Shown piece after piece: positions 9,847 to 22,316 of a stretch of 64,000 bases of DNA. Under the pieces are notes generated by a model. It ran no database searches and was not told where the DNA came from. It saw nothing but the letters and a program-made list of their open reading frames with translations. The DNA is taken from positions 62,001 through 126,000 of the forward strand of contig JANQGH010000042.1 in NCBI GenBank assembly GCA_028277405.1, read 5' to 3'. Each line of letters starts with the position of its first letter. Positions within the stretch are counted from its first letter, which is position 1. The stretch comes from Alphaproteobacteria bacterium. Lineage in GTDB: Bacteria > Pseudomonadota > Alphaproteobacteria > DSM-16000 > Inquilinaceae. Position numbers and translations under genes: made by a program.

Positions 9847-10449
9847 ATGTCTCCACGGCGGCGTTTCGGCGCACTGGCACTTGTGATCGGCATGTCGGTG
9901 GCGGGTGGTGCGTACGCGCAGGATCCCCCGCCTGAGGAGATCGCGGATCAGCCGGCGCCGAGCATTCAAGACACACCGCCCAACATCCTTGTGGTGGATT
10001 TCGATTGGGTGATCCGCCAGTCGGATGCGGCCCAATCGGTACAAAACCAGCTCAATGAGGAAAGGCAAGCCTTGCAGGACAGGTTTGCCGAGCTTGAAGC
10101 CGATTTGAGGACGATGGAGCAAGAGCTGGAGGCGATGGGCGAGGATGTTTCCGACGAGGAGCAGCTGGAGCGGCGGCGCGAGTTCGAACAGCTTGTCGCA
10201 AACACGCAGCGCGAAGCCCAGGCGCGGCGCAGCATTCTCGATCAGGCATTCAGGGAGGCGATGGATCAGGTGCGGGACGCGACCGTCAGGGCGATCGCCG
10301 ATATTGCCGACAACGCGGAGGCTGAAATCGTGCTGAACGTCAACCAGACCGTCATTTACAGTCGAGACCGCAATATCAGTCAACAGGCGCTGGACGCGCT
10401 GAACGAACAGTTGCCGGACGTCGAAGTCGAACTGCCGGCGCAGGAGTAG
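9847..10449 (+). CDS. skp: Skp/OmpH-family periplasmic chaperone
   Basis: Holds unfolded outer membrane proteins in the periplasm on their way to BamA. A signal peptide ([21 protein letters not shown]) is cut near residue 24. The body is a charged coiled coil at about residues 60-150, rich in Glu, Gln and Arg, as in OmpH tentacles. 200 residues is slightly long. It is translationally close to bamA (3-base gap) and to lpxD (5-base gap), the standard envelope operon order. Confidence 0.9.
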   Translation: MSPRRRFGALALVIGMSVAGGAYAQDPPPEEIADQPAPSIQDTPPNILVVDFDWVIRQSDAAQSVQNQLNEERQALQDRFAELEADLRTMEQELEAMGEDVSDEEQLERRREFEQLVANTQREAQARRSILDQAFREAMDQVRDATVRAIADIADNAEAEIVLNVNQTVIYSRDRNISQQALDALNEQLPDVEVELPAQE

Positions 10450-10454
10450 TCGGC

Positions 10455-11483
10455 ATGGCAGATCCGAATTTCTTCAAGAGTGCGGGCCCGTTTCGCTTGT
10501 CGGACCTGGCCACGATCAGCGGGACCGATCTTGCCTCGGCGGGCGATGGTGCGCGGATGGTCCACGATGTCGGGTCGCTGGATACGGCCGATGACACCAC
10601 GATCAGCTTTTTCGAGAGCGCCAAGTACATCGACGATCTGACCGGGTCCAAGGCCGGTTTCTGCGTACTCCGCGAGGCCCATGCGGCCAAGGCACCGGCC
10701 CATATGAGCCTGCTGATCAGCAAGGCGCCGCAGAAGGCCTATGCGTTGATCGCAGCCGCGTTCTACCCGGAACCGGACGCGCCGGTGGGCATCGACGAGC
10801 GGGCCCATGTCGACGCTTCTGCGACCGTGGATCCCACGGCATCGATCGCTCCGGGCGCCGTGATCGGTGCGGGCGTGCAGATCGGGCCAGAAACGCGGAT
10901 CGGCGCCAACACGGTCATCGGCGACAACGTACGGATCGGGTCGAACTGCCGGATCTCGTCCAACTGCAGCCTGTCCTACTGCCTCATCGCCGATGGCGTT
11001 GCGATCGACGCCGGTGTGCGCATCGGCGAGCGCGGCTTCGGCTTCGTCATCGATCCCAAGGGGCACGCGTCCATTCCCCAACTCGGCAGGGTCATTCTTG
11101 AGGAAGGGGTCTCGATCGGCGCCAATACCACGATCGATCGGGGTGCCGGGCCCGATACCGTGATCCGCAAGGGCGCGATTATTGATAATCAGGTCCAAAT
11201 CGGGCACAACGTCGAGGTTGGCGAGTCCAGTGTCCTTGTCTCTCAAGTCGGTATTGCGGGGTCTACAAAGCTTGGTCCGATGGTCATGCTTGGCGGCAAG
11301 GTTGGCATCGCCGGTCACTTGACCATTGGGGCCGGGGCCCAGGTGATGGCGAAATCGGGCTTGTACAAGGACGTGCCGCCGGGCGTCGTCATGGCGGGCC
11401 TGCCGGCGCTGCCGGCGCGCGAGTACTGGCGCCTTCAGGCGCAGCTGATGAAACTGATAGAGCGTAAGGGCGACAAGACATGA
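10455..11483 (+). CDS. lpxD: UDP-3-O-acylglucosamine N-acyltransferase
   Basis: Adds the second acyl chain to UDP-3-O-acyl-GlcN in lipid A synthesis. An N-terminal uridine-binding domain (LxpD-type, about residues 1-105) precedes a left-handed beta-helix of hexapeptide repeats ([20 protein letters not shown] onward). The catalytic His is in [11 protein letters not shown]. 342 residues is normal. The stop overlaps the fabZ start by 4 bases (ATGA). Other lipid A genes usually in this operon (lpxA, lpxB) are not in the window. Confidence 0.95.
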   Translation: MADPNFFKSAGPFRLSDLATISGTDLASAGDGARMVHDVGSLDTADDTTISFFESAKYIDDLTGSKAGFCVLREAHAAKAPAHMSLLISKAPQKAYALIAAAFYPEPDAPVGIDERAHVDASATVDPTASIAPGAVIGAGVQIGPETRIGANTVIGDNVRIGSNCRISSNCSLSYCLIADGVAIDAGVRIGERGFGFVIDPKGHASIPQLGRVILEEGVSIGANTTIDRGAGPDTVIRKGAIIDNQVQIGHNVEVGESSVLVSQVGIAGSTKLGPMVMLGGKVGIAGHLTIGAGAQVMAKSGLYKDVPPGVVMAGLPALPAREYWRLQAQLMKLIERKGDKT

Positions 11484-11959
11484 GCGACGGGGCGGCCGGC
11501 ACCACGATCGACTGCGTGGATATTGCGGGGATCATGAGCAGGATCCCCCACCGCTACCCCATGTTGATGATCGATCGGGTGGTGGATGTCGTGATTGATG
11601 CGTCGGCGATCGGCATCAAGAACGTCTCCATCAACGAGGACTTCTTCCAGGGCCATTTCCCCGGTGCGCCGGTGATGCCTGGCGTCTTGATCATCGAGGC
11701 GATGGCGCAAACGGCCGCCGTGCTCGTCGTCTGCACCCTGGGCGAACAGTCCAAAGGCAAGCTGATCTATTTCATGACGATCGACGAGGCCCGGTTTCGG
11801 CACCCGGTCGTGCCCGGAGACTGCCTGAAGCTTCACGTTCGCCAGTTGCACAAGCGGCGGACCGTATGGAAGATCGGCGCGGAGGCGCGTGTCGACGGCA
11901 AGGTCGTCGCGGAGGCGACGATGAAGGCCATGATCATGCTTGACGACGAGGCGCCCTGA
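11480..11959 (+). CDS. fabZ: 3-hydroxyacyl-ACP dehydratase FabZ
   Basis: Dehydrates 3-hydroxyacyl-ACP in fatty acid elongation; it competes with lipid A synthesis for 3-hydroxymyristoyl-ACP. A hot-dog fold protein with [13 protein letters not shown] near the N-terminus and the active-site helix [19 protein letters not shown] holding the catalytic His and Glu. 159 residues. It overlaps lpxD by 4 bases. It ends the rightward operon: the next gene lies on the opposite strand, 22 bases away. Confidence 0.96.
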   Translation: MSDGAAGTTIDCVDIAGIMSRIPHRYPMLMIDRVVDVVIDASAIGIKNVSINEDFFQGHFPGAPVMPGVLIIEAMAQTAAVLVVCTLGEQSKGKLIYFMTIDEARFRHPVVPGDCLKLHVRQLHKRRTVWKIGAEARVDGKVVAEATMKAMIMLDDEAP

Positions 11960-11981
11960 CGATCTCAGAAATGCAAGCCGC

Positions 11982-12177
11982 CTAGAAGAGCGCCCAAAGG
12001 GCGGCGGCGACCGCCAGCACCAGCACGATCCCGAACAGAAACTGGCCCCAGACCCTCAGAAAGGGGCCGCTATTGTCGTTCGCGGGTCTCGGGACCGTGT
12101 GGAATGTCGGCCGCGCCTCCGGTTTGGCGCGCGTCGCTTGATCGGCGCCGGCAAGTCGCTTGTAGGGTTTTCCCGGC

Positions 12178-12185
<8 letters not shown>
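11982..12185 (-). CDS. Small single-pass membrane protein, unknown function
   Basis: A 67-residue product starting with GTG that overlaps the last 8 bases of gltA (CGTGGCTAG), suggesting coupling. The first 45 residues are basic and proline-rich with a PANDN motif common in small alphaproteobacterial proteins. Residues 47-67 form one hydrophobic helix that ends the protein, so it is probably tail-anchored with the basic part in the cytoplasm. I do not recognise a family. A chance frame is possible, but the clean basic-then-hydrophobic architecture argues for a real gene. Confidence 0.5.
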
Positions 12186-13473
<1,288 letters not shown>

Positions 13474-13550
13474 GGCACGAGATCCTCATCAAAGGGGGGT
13501 GTACGGGCGTGACAAACTGCTGTCCGCCGTAGCCGTAAGGGAGATGCGAG

Positions 13551-13579
13551 AACATAGATCGACGGCGTGCCAAGATCAA
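13551..13579 (-). promoter_or_regulatory. Candidate sigma70 promoter for gltA
   Basis: Read on the minus strand: TTGATC (13579-13574), a 17-base spacer, then TATGTT (13556-13551), 4/6 matches in each box. It lies between the gltX stop and the gltA start and implies a leader of about 70 bases. It is the best promoter-like pair in this gap. Confidence 0.42.
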
Positions 13580-13604
13580 TCTGGCAGCCCGCCGGCACGT
13601 CGGA

Positions 13605-15020
13605 TTAGCCCACCTCGCCAGGCCTCACAGCGTCGTCGATCCGACCGAGCGTTTCGGACTTCCCAAGAACCGCGGCAACCTCGAAGATCCCCGGCGATGT
13701 GGTCGATCCCGTCAGCGCGGCGCGCAAGGGCTGGGCGACCTTGCCGAGCTTCAAGTCGTTTGCCTCGGCAAAGGCGCGCACGGCCGCCTCGATACCGGCT
13801 TCGCTCCAGTCCTCGATTTGGCCGAGCGGGCCGTTCAACTTCGCCAGAAGATCCCGCGCTTGCTCATTGAGCAGCGCTTGCGCCTTCTCATTCATGACGA
13901 GCGGCCGACTGCGCGCATAAAATGCAGCATTATCAGACAATTCGACGATGGTTTTCGCACGTTGCTTCAGCCCTGACAGGCCCGCGCGCAACCGATCGCT
14001 TGCCGTTCCGTCGAGGGGGTGGCCAAGATCCTGTTCCAGCCTGGGCACGATCAGTGCCATCAGGCGCTGGTCGTCCGCCTCGCGGATGTAGTGGCCGTTC
14101 AGATTCTCCAGCTTGGCGAAATCGATCCGCGCGGGGGACTTGCCGACGGCATCGAGGTCGAACCAGGCAATCGCCTGGTCCGTCGAAATCACCTCGTCGT
14201 CGCCGTGCGACCAGCCGAGACGCAGCAGATAGTTGCGCAGCGCCTCCGGCAAATAGCCCATGTCGCGATAGGCTTCGATGCCCAGTGCGCCGTGACGCTT
14301 GGACAGTTTCGCGCCGTCGGGGCCGTGGATCAGCGGAATATGGGCAAAGACCGGCGGTTTGGCGCCAAGCGCGTCGTAAAGCTGGGTCTGGCGAAAGGCG
14401 TTGGTGAGGTGATCGTCGCCCCGGATCGCGTGGGTGATGCCCATATCGATGTCGTCGACCACGACGGACAGCATGTAGGTGGGCGTGCCGTCGGAGCGCA
14501 GCAGGACCATGTCGTCCAGCTCCGCATTCTCGACCGTGACCGTGCCCTGGACGGCGTCCTCGATGCGCGTCTGGCCTGTTCGCGGCGCTTTCAGTCGGAC
14601 GACCGGATCGACGCCCGGCGGCGCTTCGGCCGGGTCTCGATCCCGCCACCGGCCGTCATACCGCAGCGGCCGGCCCTCCGCGCGGGCCTGTTCGCGCATC
14701 GCCGCCAGTTCCTCCGGCGTGGCATAACACAGATAAGCCTTGCCTTCGTCCAGCAGCCTTTGGGCGGCGGCCGCATGCCGATCGCGGCGTTCGAATTGCG
14801 ATACCGCGTCGCCATCCCAATCGAGGCCAAGCCATTCAAGCCCATCCAGGATTTTCGCCACCGCGTCGTCGGTCGAACGGGCGCGGTCGGTGTCCTCGAT
14901 CCGCAGTACGAAGCGGCCGTCGAAATGGCGGGCGTAGAGCCAGTTGAACAGGGCGGTCCGGGCGCCGCCGATATGCAGGAAACCGGTGGGCGAGGGGGCA
15001 AAGCGGGTAACGACGGTCAT
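13605..15020 (-). CDS. gltX: Glutamyl-tRNA synthetase
   Basis: Charges tRNA-Glu (and perhaps tRNA-Gln, if the organism uses the amidotransferase route). Class I signatures: [20 protein letters not shown] (HIGH as HIGG) near the N-terminus and [10 protein letters not shown] (KMSKS loop) at about residue 240. ATG 15020 gives 471 residues, the normal length. The open frame extends to 15149, but the extra 43 residues are Pro/Arg-rich and precede the universal [13 protein letters not shown] start. Divergent from comEC. Confidence 0.96.
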   Translation of the reverse strand: MTVVTRFAPSPTGFLHIGGARTALFNWLYARHFDGRFVLRIEDTDRARSTDDAVAKILDGLEWLGLDWDGDAVSQFERRDRHAAAAQRLLDEGKAYLCYATPEELAAMREQARAEGRPLRYDGRWRDRDPAEAPPGVDPVVRLKAPRTGQTRIEDAVQGTVTVENAELDDMVLLRSDGTPTYMLSVVVDDIDMGITHAIRGDDHLTNAFRQTQLYDALGAKPPVFAHIPLIHGPDGAKLSKRHGALGIEAYRDMGYLPEALRNYLLRLGWSHGDDEVISTDQAIAWFDLDAVGKSPARIDFAKLENLNGHYIREADDQRLMALIVPRLEQDLGHPLDGTASDRLRAGLSGLKQRAKTIVELSDNAAFYARSRPLVMNEKAQALLNEQARDLLAKLNGPLGQIEDWSEAGIEAAVRAFAEANDLKLGKVAQPLRAALTGSTTSPGIFEVAAVLGKSETLGRIDDAVRPGEVG

Positions 15021-15109
15021 TTCGGCTCGATTTGGTCTATCCTGGCGGGCGAGGGGCGTGCTGCATAACACAGGCAGGGCGGGGATGCATCTGGACATGG
15101 ATCGGGCCG

Positions 15110-17260
15110 ATGGTTGATGTGCCGGCCGGTGCGCCGGTCCGCCGGTCATTGCCCGCGCTACATCCGATCGATGCCTGGCTCGCGGCCCAGGGAACCCGGC
15201 TGGGGTTATGGCTGCCTGTCATGCTGGGTGTCGGCATTGCGGTGTACTTCGCTTTACCGATCCAACCCGGCTGGTGGTGGTCCGTCGCCTCCTTGGTCAT
15301 GGCCCTGGCCGTGCTTGCCACGGTGCGGTCCGCCGGGTTGTCGATCCGGGCGTTGGCCGTGGCTCTGGTTGCCGCGTCAATTGGGTTTGCCGCCGCAGAA
15401 CTGCAGACGACCAGGGTCGAAGCGCCCCAGTTAGACCGGCCGATCGGACCGGCGACGGTGGTGGGGCGCGTGCGCGCGCTCGATGCATCCAGCGACGGCA
15501 CCAGGGTCGTCCTCGACGAGTTGTCGATCGACGGCCTTGCACCCGACGAGACACCGGAACGGGTGCGCATTCGGTTGACGACGCGATCGGTTCCGCCCGC
15601 CATCGGCTCCACCATCGATCTGCGGGCGATGCTGATCCCGCCGTCGGAGCCGGTCCTGCCGGGTGGTTTTGACTTCAGGCGCCACGCCTTTTTTCAGCGG
15701 CTGGGCGCCTTCGGCTATGCGGTGTCACGCCCGGAGGTTTTGGAGGCCGCCGAAACCGGCGGCCTTGCCCTGTGGCTGGAAAGGGTCAGGCTGGGCATCT
15801 ACGACCGTGTTGCCGCCCAGGTCGAGAGCGGAGCCATGTCGGACGACGCGGGATCGGTCGCCGTCGTGCTGTTAACCGGCGATCGCAGCGCGATCAGCGA
15901 CGAGCTCTATGCCGACATGCGCCGATCGGGGCTGGCCCATCTGCTGGCGATCTCGGGCCTGCATGTCGGGCTGATCGCCGGCCTGGTGTTCTTCGCGGTG
16001 CGGGCAGGCCTCGCCCTGTCGCCGACAGTGACGCTGACACAGCCGATCAAGAAATGGGCGGCGGTGGCCGCGATCGTCGCGGCCTTTTGCTACATGATGA
16101 TCGTGGGTGCGACGGTACCGACCCAGCGCGCCTTTCTCATGGCCGGCCTCGTGTTCTTCGCGGTGCTGGTCGATCGTCGCGCGATTTCGCTCCGGCTGGT
16201 GGCCCTGGCCGCCGCCGTCGTGCTGTTGGTTGCGCCGTCTAGCCTCACCGGTCCCAGTTTTCAGATGAGTTTCGCAGCCGTTTTGGCGCTGGTCGCCCTC
16301 TACGACGGTTTGCGGGAGCGTTGGCTTGGGTGGCGTGTGACATCCGGCCCGTGGCGACGCGCGCGCCTCTATCTCGCCAGCCTCATGATCACCTCGTTCA
16401 CGGCGACCCTGGCGACCGCGCCGTTCGTCCTGTTTCACTTCCAGGAAACGCCGGTTTACGGGCCCTTGGCTAACCTGCTTGCCGTACCCTTGACCGCCGC
16501 CTGGATCATGCCCTGGGGCTTGGCGGCGTACCTGCTGATGCTCCTGGGTTTGGACGGGTTGGCGCTCGCCCCCATGGGTTGGGGGATTGATGGGCTGCTC
16601 GCGCTGGCCCATTGGTGTGCCAACTTGCCGGGAGCCGTGATTGCCACCCCGGCGCTGGCTGACGTCGCCATTGTGCTTGTCGTCGCCGGAGGACTGTGGC
16701 TTGCGCTTTGGCGCGGGACCGTCCGCTGGTTCGGCGCCGCCGGGATTGGCGCAGCCGCGGTGATCGCGGCCATGACGCCTATCCCGACGATCCTGGTCAG
16801 TGCCGACGCGGGGCTGATGGGCCTTCGCCTGTCCGGTGGCGTCCTGGCGGTTTCCCAGGCGCGTACGGACGCCTTTACGCGCACCCAATGGATCCGGCTG
16901 ACCGGTGCCGACACCGCGATCTCCTGGGCTGAGCTCGCCGCCATCGACCCAGGCTTTCGATGCGATGGCCAAGGCTGCATCTGGCGGGCGGGCGATGGCG
17001 CGGTCGCCTTCGCCTTCGAGCCTGACATTCTGGCCGAGGATTGTGCCGTCGCGGCGGTGGTCGTGGCGCAGGAGCCCGTGCGCGGCCCATGTGCGGCACC
17101 CATCGTGGTCGACCGGTTCGATGTCTGGCGCAACGGCGCCTATGCCATCACCCTGTCGACCATGGGTGAGGGGCCGTCACGGTCCCTATCGGATCGGGCG
17201 TCGGTCAGAACCGTGGCCGAGCAAACGGGCGATCGCCCCTGGTCGAGAACGGTTCCCTGA
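15110..17260 (+). CDS. comEC: ComEC/Rec2-family DNA uptake channel
   Basis: Polytopic inner-membrane protein of natural competence that passes single-stranded DNA into the cytoplasm. An OB-like DUF4131 domain (about residues 60-200) follows the first helices. The ComEC core contains the family signature [16 protein letters not shown] and later [13 protein letters not shown]. The C-terminal 130 residues look like the degraded metallo-hydrolase-type tail usual in alphaproteobacteria. ATG 15110 gives about 717 residues; upstream starts to 15032 lack an SD. No other competence gene is nearby. Confidence 0.88.
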   Translation: MVDVPAGAPVRRSLPALHPIDAWLAAQGTRLGLWLPVMLGVGIAVYFALPIQPGWWWSVASLVMALAVLATVRSAGLSIRALAVALVAASIGFAAAELQTTRVEAPQLDRPIGPATVVGRVRALDASSDGTRVVLDELSIDGLAPDETPERVRIRLTTRSVPPAIGSTIDLRAMLIPPSEPVLPGGFDFRRHAFFQRLGAFGYAVSRPEVLEAAETGGLALWLERVRLGIYDRVAAQVESGAMSDDAGSVAVVLLTGDRSAISDELYADMRRSGLAHLLAISGLHVGLIAGLVFFAVRAGLALSPTVTLTQPIKKWAAVAAIVAAFCYMMIVGATVPTQRAFLMAGLVFFAVLVDRRAISLRLVALAAAVVLLVAPSSLTGPSFQMSFAAVLALVALYDGLRERWLGWRVTSGPWRRARLYLASLMITSFTATLATAPFVLFHFQETPVYGPLANLLAVPLTAAWIMPWGLAAYLLMLLGLDGLALAPMGWGIDGLLALAHWCANLPGAVIATPALADVAIVLVVAGGLWLALWRGTVRWFGAAGIGAAAVIAAMTPIPTILVSADAGLMGLRLSGGVLAVSQARTDAFTRTQWIRLTGADTAISWAELAAIDPGFRCDGQGCIWRAGDGAVAFAFEPDILAEDCAVAAVVVAQEPVRGPCAAPIVVDRFDVWRNGAYAITLSTMGEGPSRSLSDRASVRTVAEQTGDRPWSRTVP

Positions 17261-17279
17261 TCACGCGGGCAGGCGCCGA

Positions 17280-17990
17280 TCAGTAGTGGCGCAGCAAACC
17301 GACCAACCGGCCTTGCACGCGCACGCGGTCGGCCCCGAAGATGCGGGTTTCGTAGGCCGGGTTCGCCGGTTCCAGCGCCACGGTCTTGCCGCCGCCCTTA
17401 CGCAGACGCTTCAGCGTGACCTCGCCATCATCGATGAAGGCAACGACGATGTCGCCGCTTTCCGCCGTGTCGCTGCGGCGAATGATCACCGTATCGCCGT
17501 CGAGAATGCCCGCGTCGACCATGCTGTCGCCATCGACGATCAGCGCGTAATGCTCGCCGCCGCTGATCATGTCCGGTGGCACGTTGGTATAAACCGAGGG
17601 GTCGCTGAGCGCCTCGATCGGCGTGCCGGCGGCGATCTTGCCATAAAGCGGCAGTTCGACGGCCTCGCTGCTGCTGACCGGAGTGGTCCGGCGCGGCGGC
17701 GGCTTGTCCGCCGTGCCTTCGATTACCATCGGGCGGAAACGGCCGCCGCGATCTTCCCGCGGCGCGGAGGTCAGGCCGTCGGGCAACTGCAACACCTCCA
17801 GCGCCCGGGCGCGATGGGGCAGGCGGCGGATAAAGCCACGCTCCTCCAGCGCGGTAATCAGGCGGTGGATGCCGGACTTGGACTTCAGGCCCAGCGCGTC
17901 CTTCATTTCATCGAACGAGGGGGAAACGCCGCCTTCCTTCAAGCGCCGATCAATAAACATCAAGAGCTGTTGCTGCTTCCGGGTCAACAT
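17280..17990 (-). CDS. lexA: LexA repressor
   Basis: SOS repressor that self-cleaves when bound to RecA filaments. Winged helix at residues 1-65 ([17 protein letters not shown]). Cleavage bond Ala121-Gly122 in KIAAGTPIE, catalytic Ser156 in [10 protein letters not shown] and Lys194 in VTLKRL. ATG 17990 gives 236 residues, normal for alphaproteobacteria; the upstream in-frame extension to 18050 lies in the promoter region. It is convergent with comEC and has SOS boxes in its own promoter, so it is probably autorepressed. Confidence 0.96.
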   Translation of the reverse strand: MLTRKQQQLLMFIDRRLKEGGVSPSFDEMKDALGLKSKSGIHRLITALEERGFIRRLPHRARALEVLQLPDGLTSAPREDRGGRFRPMVIEGTADKPPPRRTTPVSSSEAVELPLYGKIAAGTPIEALSDPSVYTNVPPDMISGGEHYALIVDGDSMVDAGILDGDTVIIRRSDTAESGDIVVAFIDDGEVTLKRLRKGGGKTVALEPANPAYETRIFGADRVRVQGRLVGLLRHY

Positions 17991-18053
17991 GGCCGGTCCC
18001 CTAGCCAAATTCCGCCTGGTCAGCCCCGCCGGCCAAGCGATTCGATACAACTC

Positions 18054-18083
18054 AGACTAACGAGAACAAAACAAAAACGTCAA
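18054..18083 (-). promoter_or_regulatory. lexA promoter with overlapping SOS half-sites
   Basis: Minus strand: TTGACG (18083-18078, 5/6), an 18-base spacer and TAGTCT (18059-18054). The spacer contains most of GTTTTTGTTTTGTTC (18078-18064), which is one mismatch from the alphaproteobacterial LexA site GTTC-N7-GTTC. LexA bound here would block polymerase directly. Confidence 0.55.
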
Positions 18084-18088
18084 GTTTT

Positions 18089-18103
18089 GTTCCCATAAAG
18101 TTC
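18089..18103 (+). promoter_or_regulatory. SOS box (LexA operator), perfect GTTC-N7-GTTC
   Basis: GTTCCCATAAAGTTC reads on the plus strand, 99-113 bases upstream of the lexA start and just upstream of its candidate -35. It matches the direct-repeat consensus known for alphaproteobacterial LexA exactly. A second near-match lies at 18064-18078. It falls in the only gap between moeA and lexA, which supports an independent, SOS-inducible lexA promoter. Confidence 0.78.
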
Positions 18104-18125
18104 CTATTTGGTGCCAATCTCCCGA

Positions 18126-19340
18126 TCAAAGTCGCGCCAGTCGGGGGTCGAAACGCACGATCTCCACCGGGCTCCCGGCTTCTATCGCATGCGCGTGAGG
18201 CGGACGAACGACCAGGCAGTCGGCCTTGGCCAGCAATGTGAGCAAAGAACTATCCTGCTTTTCGAACGGCGTGGCAACAAGCTGTCCGTCATCGTCGACG
18301 GAAAGAGTGCTGCGCAAATAGTCCTGGCGACGGTCGTTGGCCGGCAAATCCCGCCCCAGCCGGGCCTTTTCGGCCAATCCATCCTCCGGCGGCAGTCCTT
18401 GCAACAGGCGCAACGCCGGGACCGCAAACAGCAGCGCACAGACCTGGGACGACACTGGATTGCCCGGCAACCCCAACACCGGCACGCCATCGACCGCACC
18501 GAACATCAAGGGCTTGCCCGGCCGCATGGCAATGCGCCAGAAGTCGATCTCCAGCCCGTCGCGCCCGAGCACCTCGCGGATCAGGTCGTGCTCGCCGACC
18601 GAGGCGCCGCCGGTGGTGATCAGCAGGTCCATGCCGCGCGCGCCGGCAGCCGCTGCATGCAGAGACGCGGCGTTGTCCTGCGCGACCGGCAGCAAGACCG
18701 GCACGCCGCCGCAGGCGTCGACCAGCGCGGCCAGTCCTGGACCGTTCGAACTCACGATCTGGTCCGGCCCGATGGGCTCGCCGGGCATGACGATCTCATC
18801 GCCCGTTGCCAGGATGGCGACCCTGGGCCGGCGATGGACCTTCAGCCAGGGGTGGTTCATCGAAGCCGCCAGACCGATGTCCCGGGCGGTCAACAGGCGC
18901 CCGGCCGGGATCAGCTCGTCACCTTCGGAGAAGTCGAACCCGCGCGGCCTGACATAGACACCTTTCTGCGTGGCTGCGTTTACGGTCACGCGGTCGCCGT
19001 CGGCGTCGGTATCCTCCTGGATAACGATCGTGTCGGTCCCTTCGGGCAGGGGCGCGCCGGTGAAGATGCGGACGCACTGACCAGGGCCGACATGGCCGTC
19101 GAAATGCGTACCGGCCGGGACGGAGCCGATGACGTCCAGCGTGACCGGAGCCGTCGCCACGTCGTCGCCGCGAACGGCATAGCCATCCATGGCGGACAGG
19201 TCGGCCCAGGGCTGCGTGCGCCTCGCGCTGATCGGGGCCGCGGCCACCCGCCCGGCCGCATCCGCCAACCCAACCGTCTCCGCCGGAAGCGGGCGAAAGG
19301 CAGCAAAGATCCTGCGCTTGGCGTCCTCGACCGAAATCAT
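18126..19340 (-). CDS. moeA: Molybdopterin molybdenumtransferase
   Basis: Inserts molybdate into adenylylated molybdopterin, the last step of Moco synthesis. Family motifs: [49 protein letters not shown] and MRPGKP. ATG 19340 gives 404 residues, the usual size; 30 upstream in-frame residues are unsupported and overlap moaC. The start overlaps the moaC stop by 4 bases (ATGA). Last gene of the ppiD-trp-moa transcription unit before lexA. Confidence 0.95.
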   Translation of the reverse strand: MISVEDAKRRIFAAFRPLPAETVGLADAAGRVAAAPISARRTQPWADLSAMDGYAVRGDDVATAPVTLDVIGSVPAGTHFDGHVGPGQCVRIFTGAPLPEGTDTIVIQEDTDADGDRVTVNAATQKGVYVRPRGFDFSEGDELIPAGRLLTARDIGLAASMNHPWLKVHRRPRVAILATGDEIVMPGEPIGPDQIVSSNGPGLAALVDACGGVPVLLPVAQDNAASLHAAAAGARGMDLLITTGGASVGEHDLIREVLGRDGLEIDFWRIAMRPGKPLMFGAVDGVPVLGLPGNPVSSQVCALLFAVPALRLLQGLPPEDGLAEKARLGRDLPANDRRQDYLRSTLSVDDDGQLVATPFEKQDSSLLTLLAKADCLVVRPPHAHAIEAGSPVEIVRFDPRLARL

Positions 19341-19816
19341 GGCTGGCGAACGAAATCGCCCGACTTGCCGCCGCTTTTCTCCAGCAGCTTGAGGTCCGTG
19401 ATGATCATCGCGCGGTCGACCGCCTTGCACATATCGTAGACGGTCAACGCGGCCACGGAGGCCGCCGTCAGTGCCTCCATCTCGACACCGGTACGGCCCG
19501 TGACCTTTGCGGTGGCGACGATGTCGATCGCCGGTCTGGCCTCGTCGGTGGTCAACTCGATGGACACGGCGGCAAGCGGCAGCGGATGACAGAGCGGGAT
19601 CAGGTCGCTGGTCTTCTTCGCGGCCATGATGCCGGCCAGCCGTGCTACGGCCAGGACGTCGCCCTTGGCGGCCTTGCCTTCCTTGATCAAGGCCAACGTT
19701 TCCGGCTGCATGATCACGCGGCAGGCGGCGGTCGCCAGGCGTGCTGTCTCGTTCTTGGCGGAGACGTCGACCATGCGGGCCCGGCCGCCCTCATCGAAGT
19801 GGGTCAGGTCCGTCAT
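19337..19816 (-). CDS. moaC: Cyclic pyranopterin monophosphate synthase
   Basis: Converts the MoaA product into cPMP in molybdenum cofactor synthesis. The family signature is complete: [50 protein letters not shown] (given in parts) and [12 protein letters not shown]. 159 residues. Overlaps both trpC (4 bases) and moeA (4 bases), so it is embedded in one polycistronic unit. moaA is not in the window. Confidence 0.96.
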   Translation of the reverse strand: MTDLTHFDEGGRARMVDVSAKNETARLATAACRVIMQPETLALIKEGKAAKGDVLAVARLAGIMAAKKTSDLIPLCHPLPLAAVSIELTTDEARPAIDIVATAKVTGRTGVEMEALTAASVAALTVYDMCKAVDRAMIITDLKLLEKSGGKSGDFVRQP

Positions 19817-20631
19817 GCCTCCACGACCTGGCCGACACTCTGTTCGGCCAGCAGCGCACGCGTTGCCGCCGCCACATCGTGCTGGCGCATCAGGCTCTCG
19901 CCGATCAGAAACGTGGTCGCACCTACCGCCGCCATCCTCGCCAGGTCCGCCGGGGCATAAAGCCCACTTTCGGCAACCAGCAGCCGATCCGACGGTACGC
20001 GGGACGCCAGAGTTTCGGTTACATCAAGGCTTGTCTCTAATGTTTTCAGATTTCGGTTATTGATACCGATAAGCTGAGAATTTAGATTAAGTGCGCGATC
20101 GAGCTCGCTGCCGTCATGCACCTCGACCAGTACATCCATGCCAAGGTCGACGGCGGCTTGTTCCAGTTCGGACGCCTGGGCATCGCCGAGCGCCGCCATG
20201 ATCAGCAAAATACAGTCCGCGCCCAGCGCGCGCGCTTCGACCACCTGATAGGGGTCGAGCATGAAGTCCTTGCGCAGCACGGGCAGGTCCACTGCCGAGC
20301 GCGCAGCGGTCAAATAGACGTCGTCGCCCTGGAAATACGGAATGTCGGTCAGCACCGACAGACAGGTGGCGCCACCCGTCGCATAAGCCTGGGCCAGTGT
20401 CGGCGGGTCGAAGTCGGCGCGGATCAAGCCTTTTGACGGTGAGGCCTTTTTGATCTCGGCGATAAGGCCGTAGCGGCCGGCTGCTCGGGCCCGTCGCAGG
20501 GCAGCCGCAAACCTGCGCGGCGCCTCCGTTTCAGCGGCGCGCTGTTCCAATTCCGCCAGCGACAATTCCGCCTTCTGGGCCGCGATGTGTTGGCGTTTGT
20601 CCGCGCAGATGCGTTCCAGCACGTCGGCCAT
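19813..20631 (-). CDS. trpC: Indole-3-glycerol phosphate synthase
   Basis: Closes the indole ring in tryptophan synthesis (CdRP to IGP). TIM-barrel signatures: [52 protein letters not shown] and [11 protein letters not shown] 20631 gives 272 residues and sits 4 bases after the trpD stop. It is monofunctional, without a fused PRAI (TrpF) domain. Overlaps moaC by 4 bases. Confidence 0.97.
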   Translation of the reverse strand: MADVLERICADKRQHIAAQKAELSLAELEQRAAETEAPRRFAAALRRARAAGRYGLIAEIKKASPSKGLIRADFDPPTLAQAYATGGATCLSVLTDIPYFQGDDVYLTAARSAVDLPVLRKDFMLDPYQVVEARALGADCILLIMAALGDAQASELEQAAVDLGMDVLVEVHDGSELDRALNLNSQLIGINNRNLKTLETSLDVTETLASRVPSDRLLVAESGLYAPADLARMAAVGATTFLIGESLMRQHDVAAATRALLAEQSVGQVVEA

Positions 20632-20635
20632 GCGG

Positions 20636-21667
20636 TCAGTCCGTTGGCTCGTTGGTGATCGCAACGAGCTTGGCCAGCGCGTCGGCGGCGCCGCCGCTGT
20701 CGATCGTCGCCGTGGCTAGGGCCATGCCCTCCGCCAGATCCTGCGCCTTGCCTGCCACGACGAAGGCCGCTGCGGCGTTCAGCAGCACGATGTCGCGATA
20801 GGGGCTCGGCTCGCCGGCCAAGACCGCGCGCAAGGCGGCGGCGTTGGTCTCGCCGTCGCCGCCCTTCAGGTCCGCCGGGTCAGCCAGTGGCAACCCGACA
20901 TCCGCTGGCGCGATCTCAAACACCTCGACCGTGCCGTTGTGCAGCGAGGCGACCGTGGTCGGGCCCGTGGTGGTGATTTCGTCCATGCCGTCGGAGCCGT
21001 GCACGACCCAGGCGCGCTCGGCCCCCAGATTGCCCAGCACGCGCGCCTGGACCTCAACCCATTCCGGTGCGAACACGCCCATCAATTGCCGTTTGGCGCC
21101 GGCCGGGTTGGACAACGGCCCCAGCAGGTTGAAGACGGTGCGGGTGCCCAGTTCCACCCTGGTCGGGCCGACATGGCGCATCGCCCCGTGGTGTCGCTGG
21201 GCGAACAGAAAGCAGACATTCGCCTCCCACAAGGCCCTCTGCACCAACGCCATATCGGCATCGATATTGACGCCGAGGGAGGTCAGCACGTCAGCCGCAC
21301 CGGTCTTGCTGGACTGTGCCCGGTTGCCGTGCTTGGCCACCGGCACCCCGGCGCCGGCCAGCACGAACGAGACGGCGGTGGAGATGTTGTAGCTGCCCGA
21401 CTGGTCACCGCCCGTGCCGCAGCAGTCGATCGCGCCCTCCGGCGCCTCGATGCGCAACGCCTTGTCGCGCATGATCTGCGCCGCGCCGGTGATCTCGTCG
21501 ACCGTCTCGCCGCGCAGGCGCAGCGCCATGAGAAGGGCGCCGGTCTGCGACGGTGTCGCCTCGCCGGACATGATGACGTCAAAGGCTGCGGCGGCGGTTT
21601 CCTGGTCCAACCGCTCGCCGTTGGCCAGGCGGGCGATGAAGGGCTGAAGACGATCGAAACTGGTCAT
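20636..21667 (-). CDS. trpD: Anthranilate phosphoribosyltransferase
   Basis: Transfers phosphoribose from PRPP to anthranilate. Signatures: [17 protein letters not shown] near residue 85, [20 protein letters not shown], and the Mg/PRPP region [10 protein letters not shown]. 343 residues, not fused to a glutaminase domain. It follows trpG by 4 bases and precedes trpC by 4, giving the order trpE-trpG-trpD-trpC. Confidence 0.97.
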   Translation of the reverse strand: MTSFDRLQPFIARLANGERLDQETAAAAFDVIMSGEATPSQTGALLMALRLRGETVDEITGAAQIMRDKALRIEAPEGAIDCCGTGGDQSGSYNISTAVSFVLAGAGVPVAKHGNRAQSSKTGAADVLTSLGVNIDADMALVQRALWEANVCFLFAQRHHGAMRHVGPTRVELGTRTVFNLLGPLSNPAGAKRQLMGVFAPEWVEVQARVLGNLGAERAWVVHGSDGMDEITTTGPTTVASLHNGTVEVFEIAPADVGLPLADPADLKGGDGETNAAALRAVLAGEPSPYRDIVLLNAAAAFVVAGKAQDLAEGMALATATIDSGGAADALAKLVAITNEPTD

Positions 21668-21671
21668 GGTG

Positions 21672-22253
21672 TCAGGCCGCGCGCCGCCGTTCGGTCAGCG
21701 CAATGAAGTTTCTCAGCAAGGCGTGGCCGTGCTCCGACGCGATGCTTTCCGGGTGGAACTGCACGCCGTGGACCGGACGCTCACGATGCTCCAGCCCCAT
21801 GATCAGGCCGTTCTCGGTCTCCGCCGTGATGATCAGATCGTCAGGCAGCGACGGGCGGTCGACGGTCAGCGAATGGTAGCGCGTTACGGTGATCGGCGAT
21901 GGCAACCCTTCGAACACGCCGCTGCCGGTGTGGCTGACCGGCGATAGCTTGCCATGCATGATTTCAGGTGCGCGCACGACCTTGCCACCATAGGCCTGGC
22001 CGATCGATTGGTGGCCGAGGCAGACGCCAAGCAAGGGCAGGTCGCCGGCGGCCTTGACCAGATCCAGGCAGATGCCCGCCTTGTCGGGGTCGCACGGGCC
22101 CGGCGACAGCACAATGCCATTCGGGTTCATCGCCAGCGCCTCGTCGACCGTGATCTGGTCGTTCCGGCGCACGACGGTCGACGCCCCAAGCTCGCCCAGG
22201 AAGTGGACGAGGTTGTAGGTAAAGCTGTCATAATTGTCGATCAGCAGCAGCAT
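21672..22253 (-). CDS. trpG: Anthranilate synthase component II (glutamine amidotransferase)
   Basis: Releases ammonia from glutamine for TrpE. Class I amidotransferase: [13 protein letters not shown] at the start, the nucleophilic Cys in [17 protein letters not shown], and the His-Glu pair in [11 protein letters not shown] 22253 with AAGG 8 bases upstream is preferred over the GTG at 22262. 193 residues. It may also serve p-aminobenzoate synthesis, since no separate pabA is seen here. Confidence 0.95.
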   Translation of the reverse strand: MLLLIDNYDSFTYNLVHFLGELGASTVVRRNDQITVDEALAMNPNGIVLSPGPCDPDKAGICLDLVKAAGDLPLLGVCLGHQSIGQAYGGKVVRAPEIMHGKLSPVSHTGSGVFEGLPSPITVTRYHSLTVDRPSLPDDLIITAETENGLIMGLEHRERPVHGVQFHPESIASEHGHALLRNFIALTERRRAA

Positions 22254-22316
22254 CGACCGCACCTTGTTCTCCGTCTCGGCGCCACACTAGCCATCGTCTC
22301 GGCCCATGGCCAGATG

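Noticed and set aside
15032..15109. Upstream extension of comEC
   Set aside because: It would add 26 Gly/Cys/Arg-rich residues unlike the family, lies in the divergent promoter gap with gltX and has no SD.
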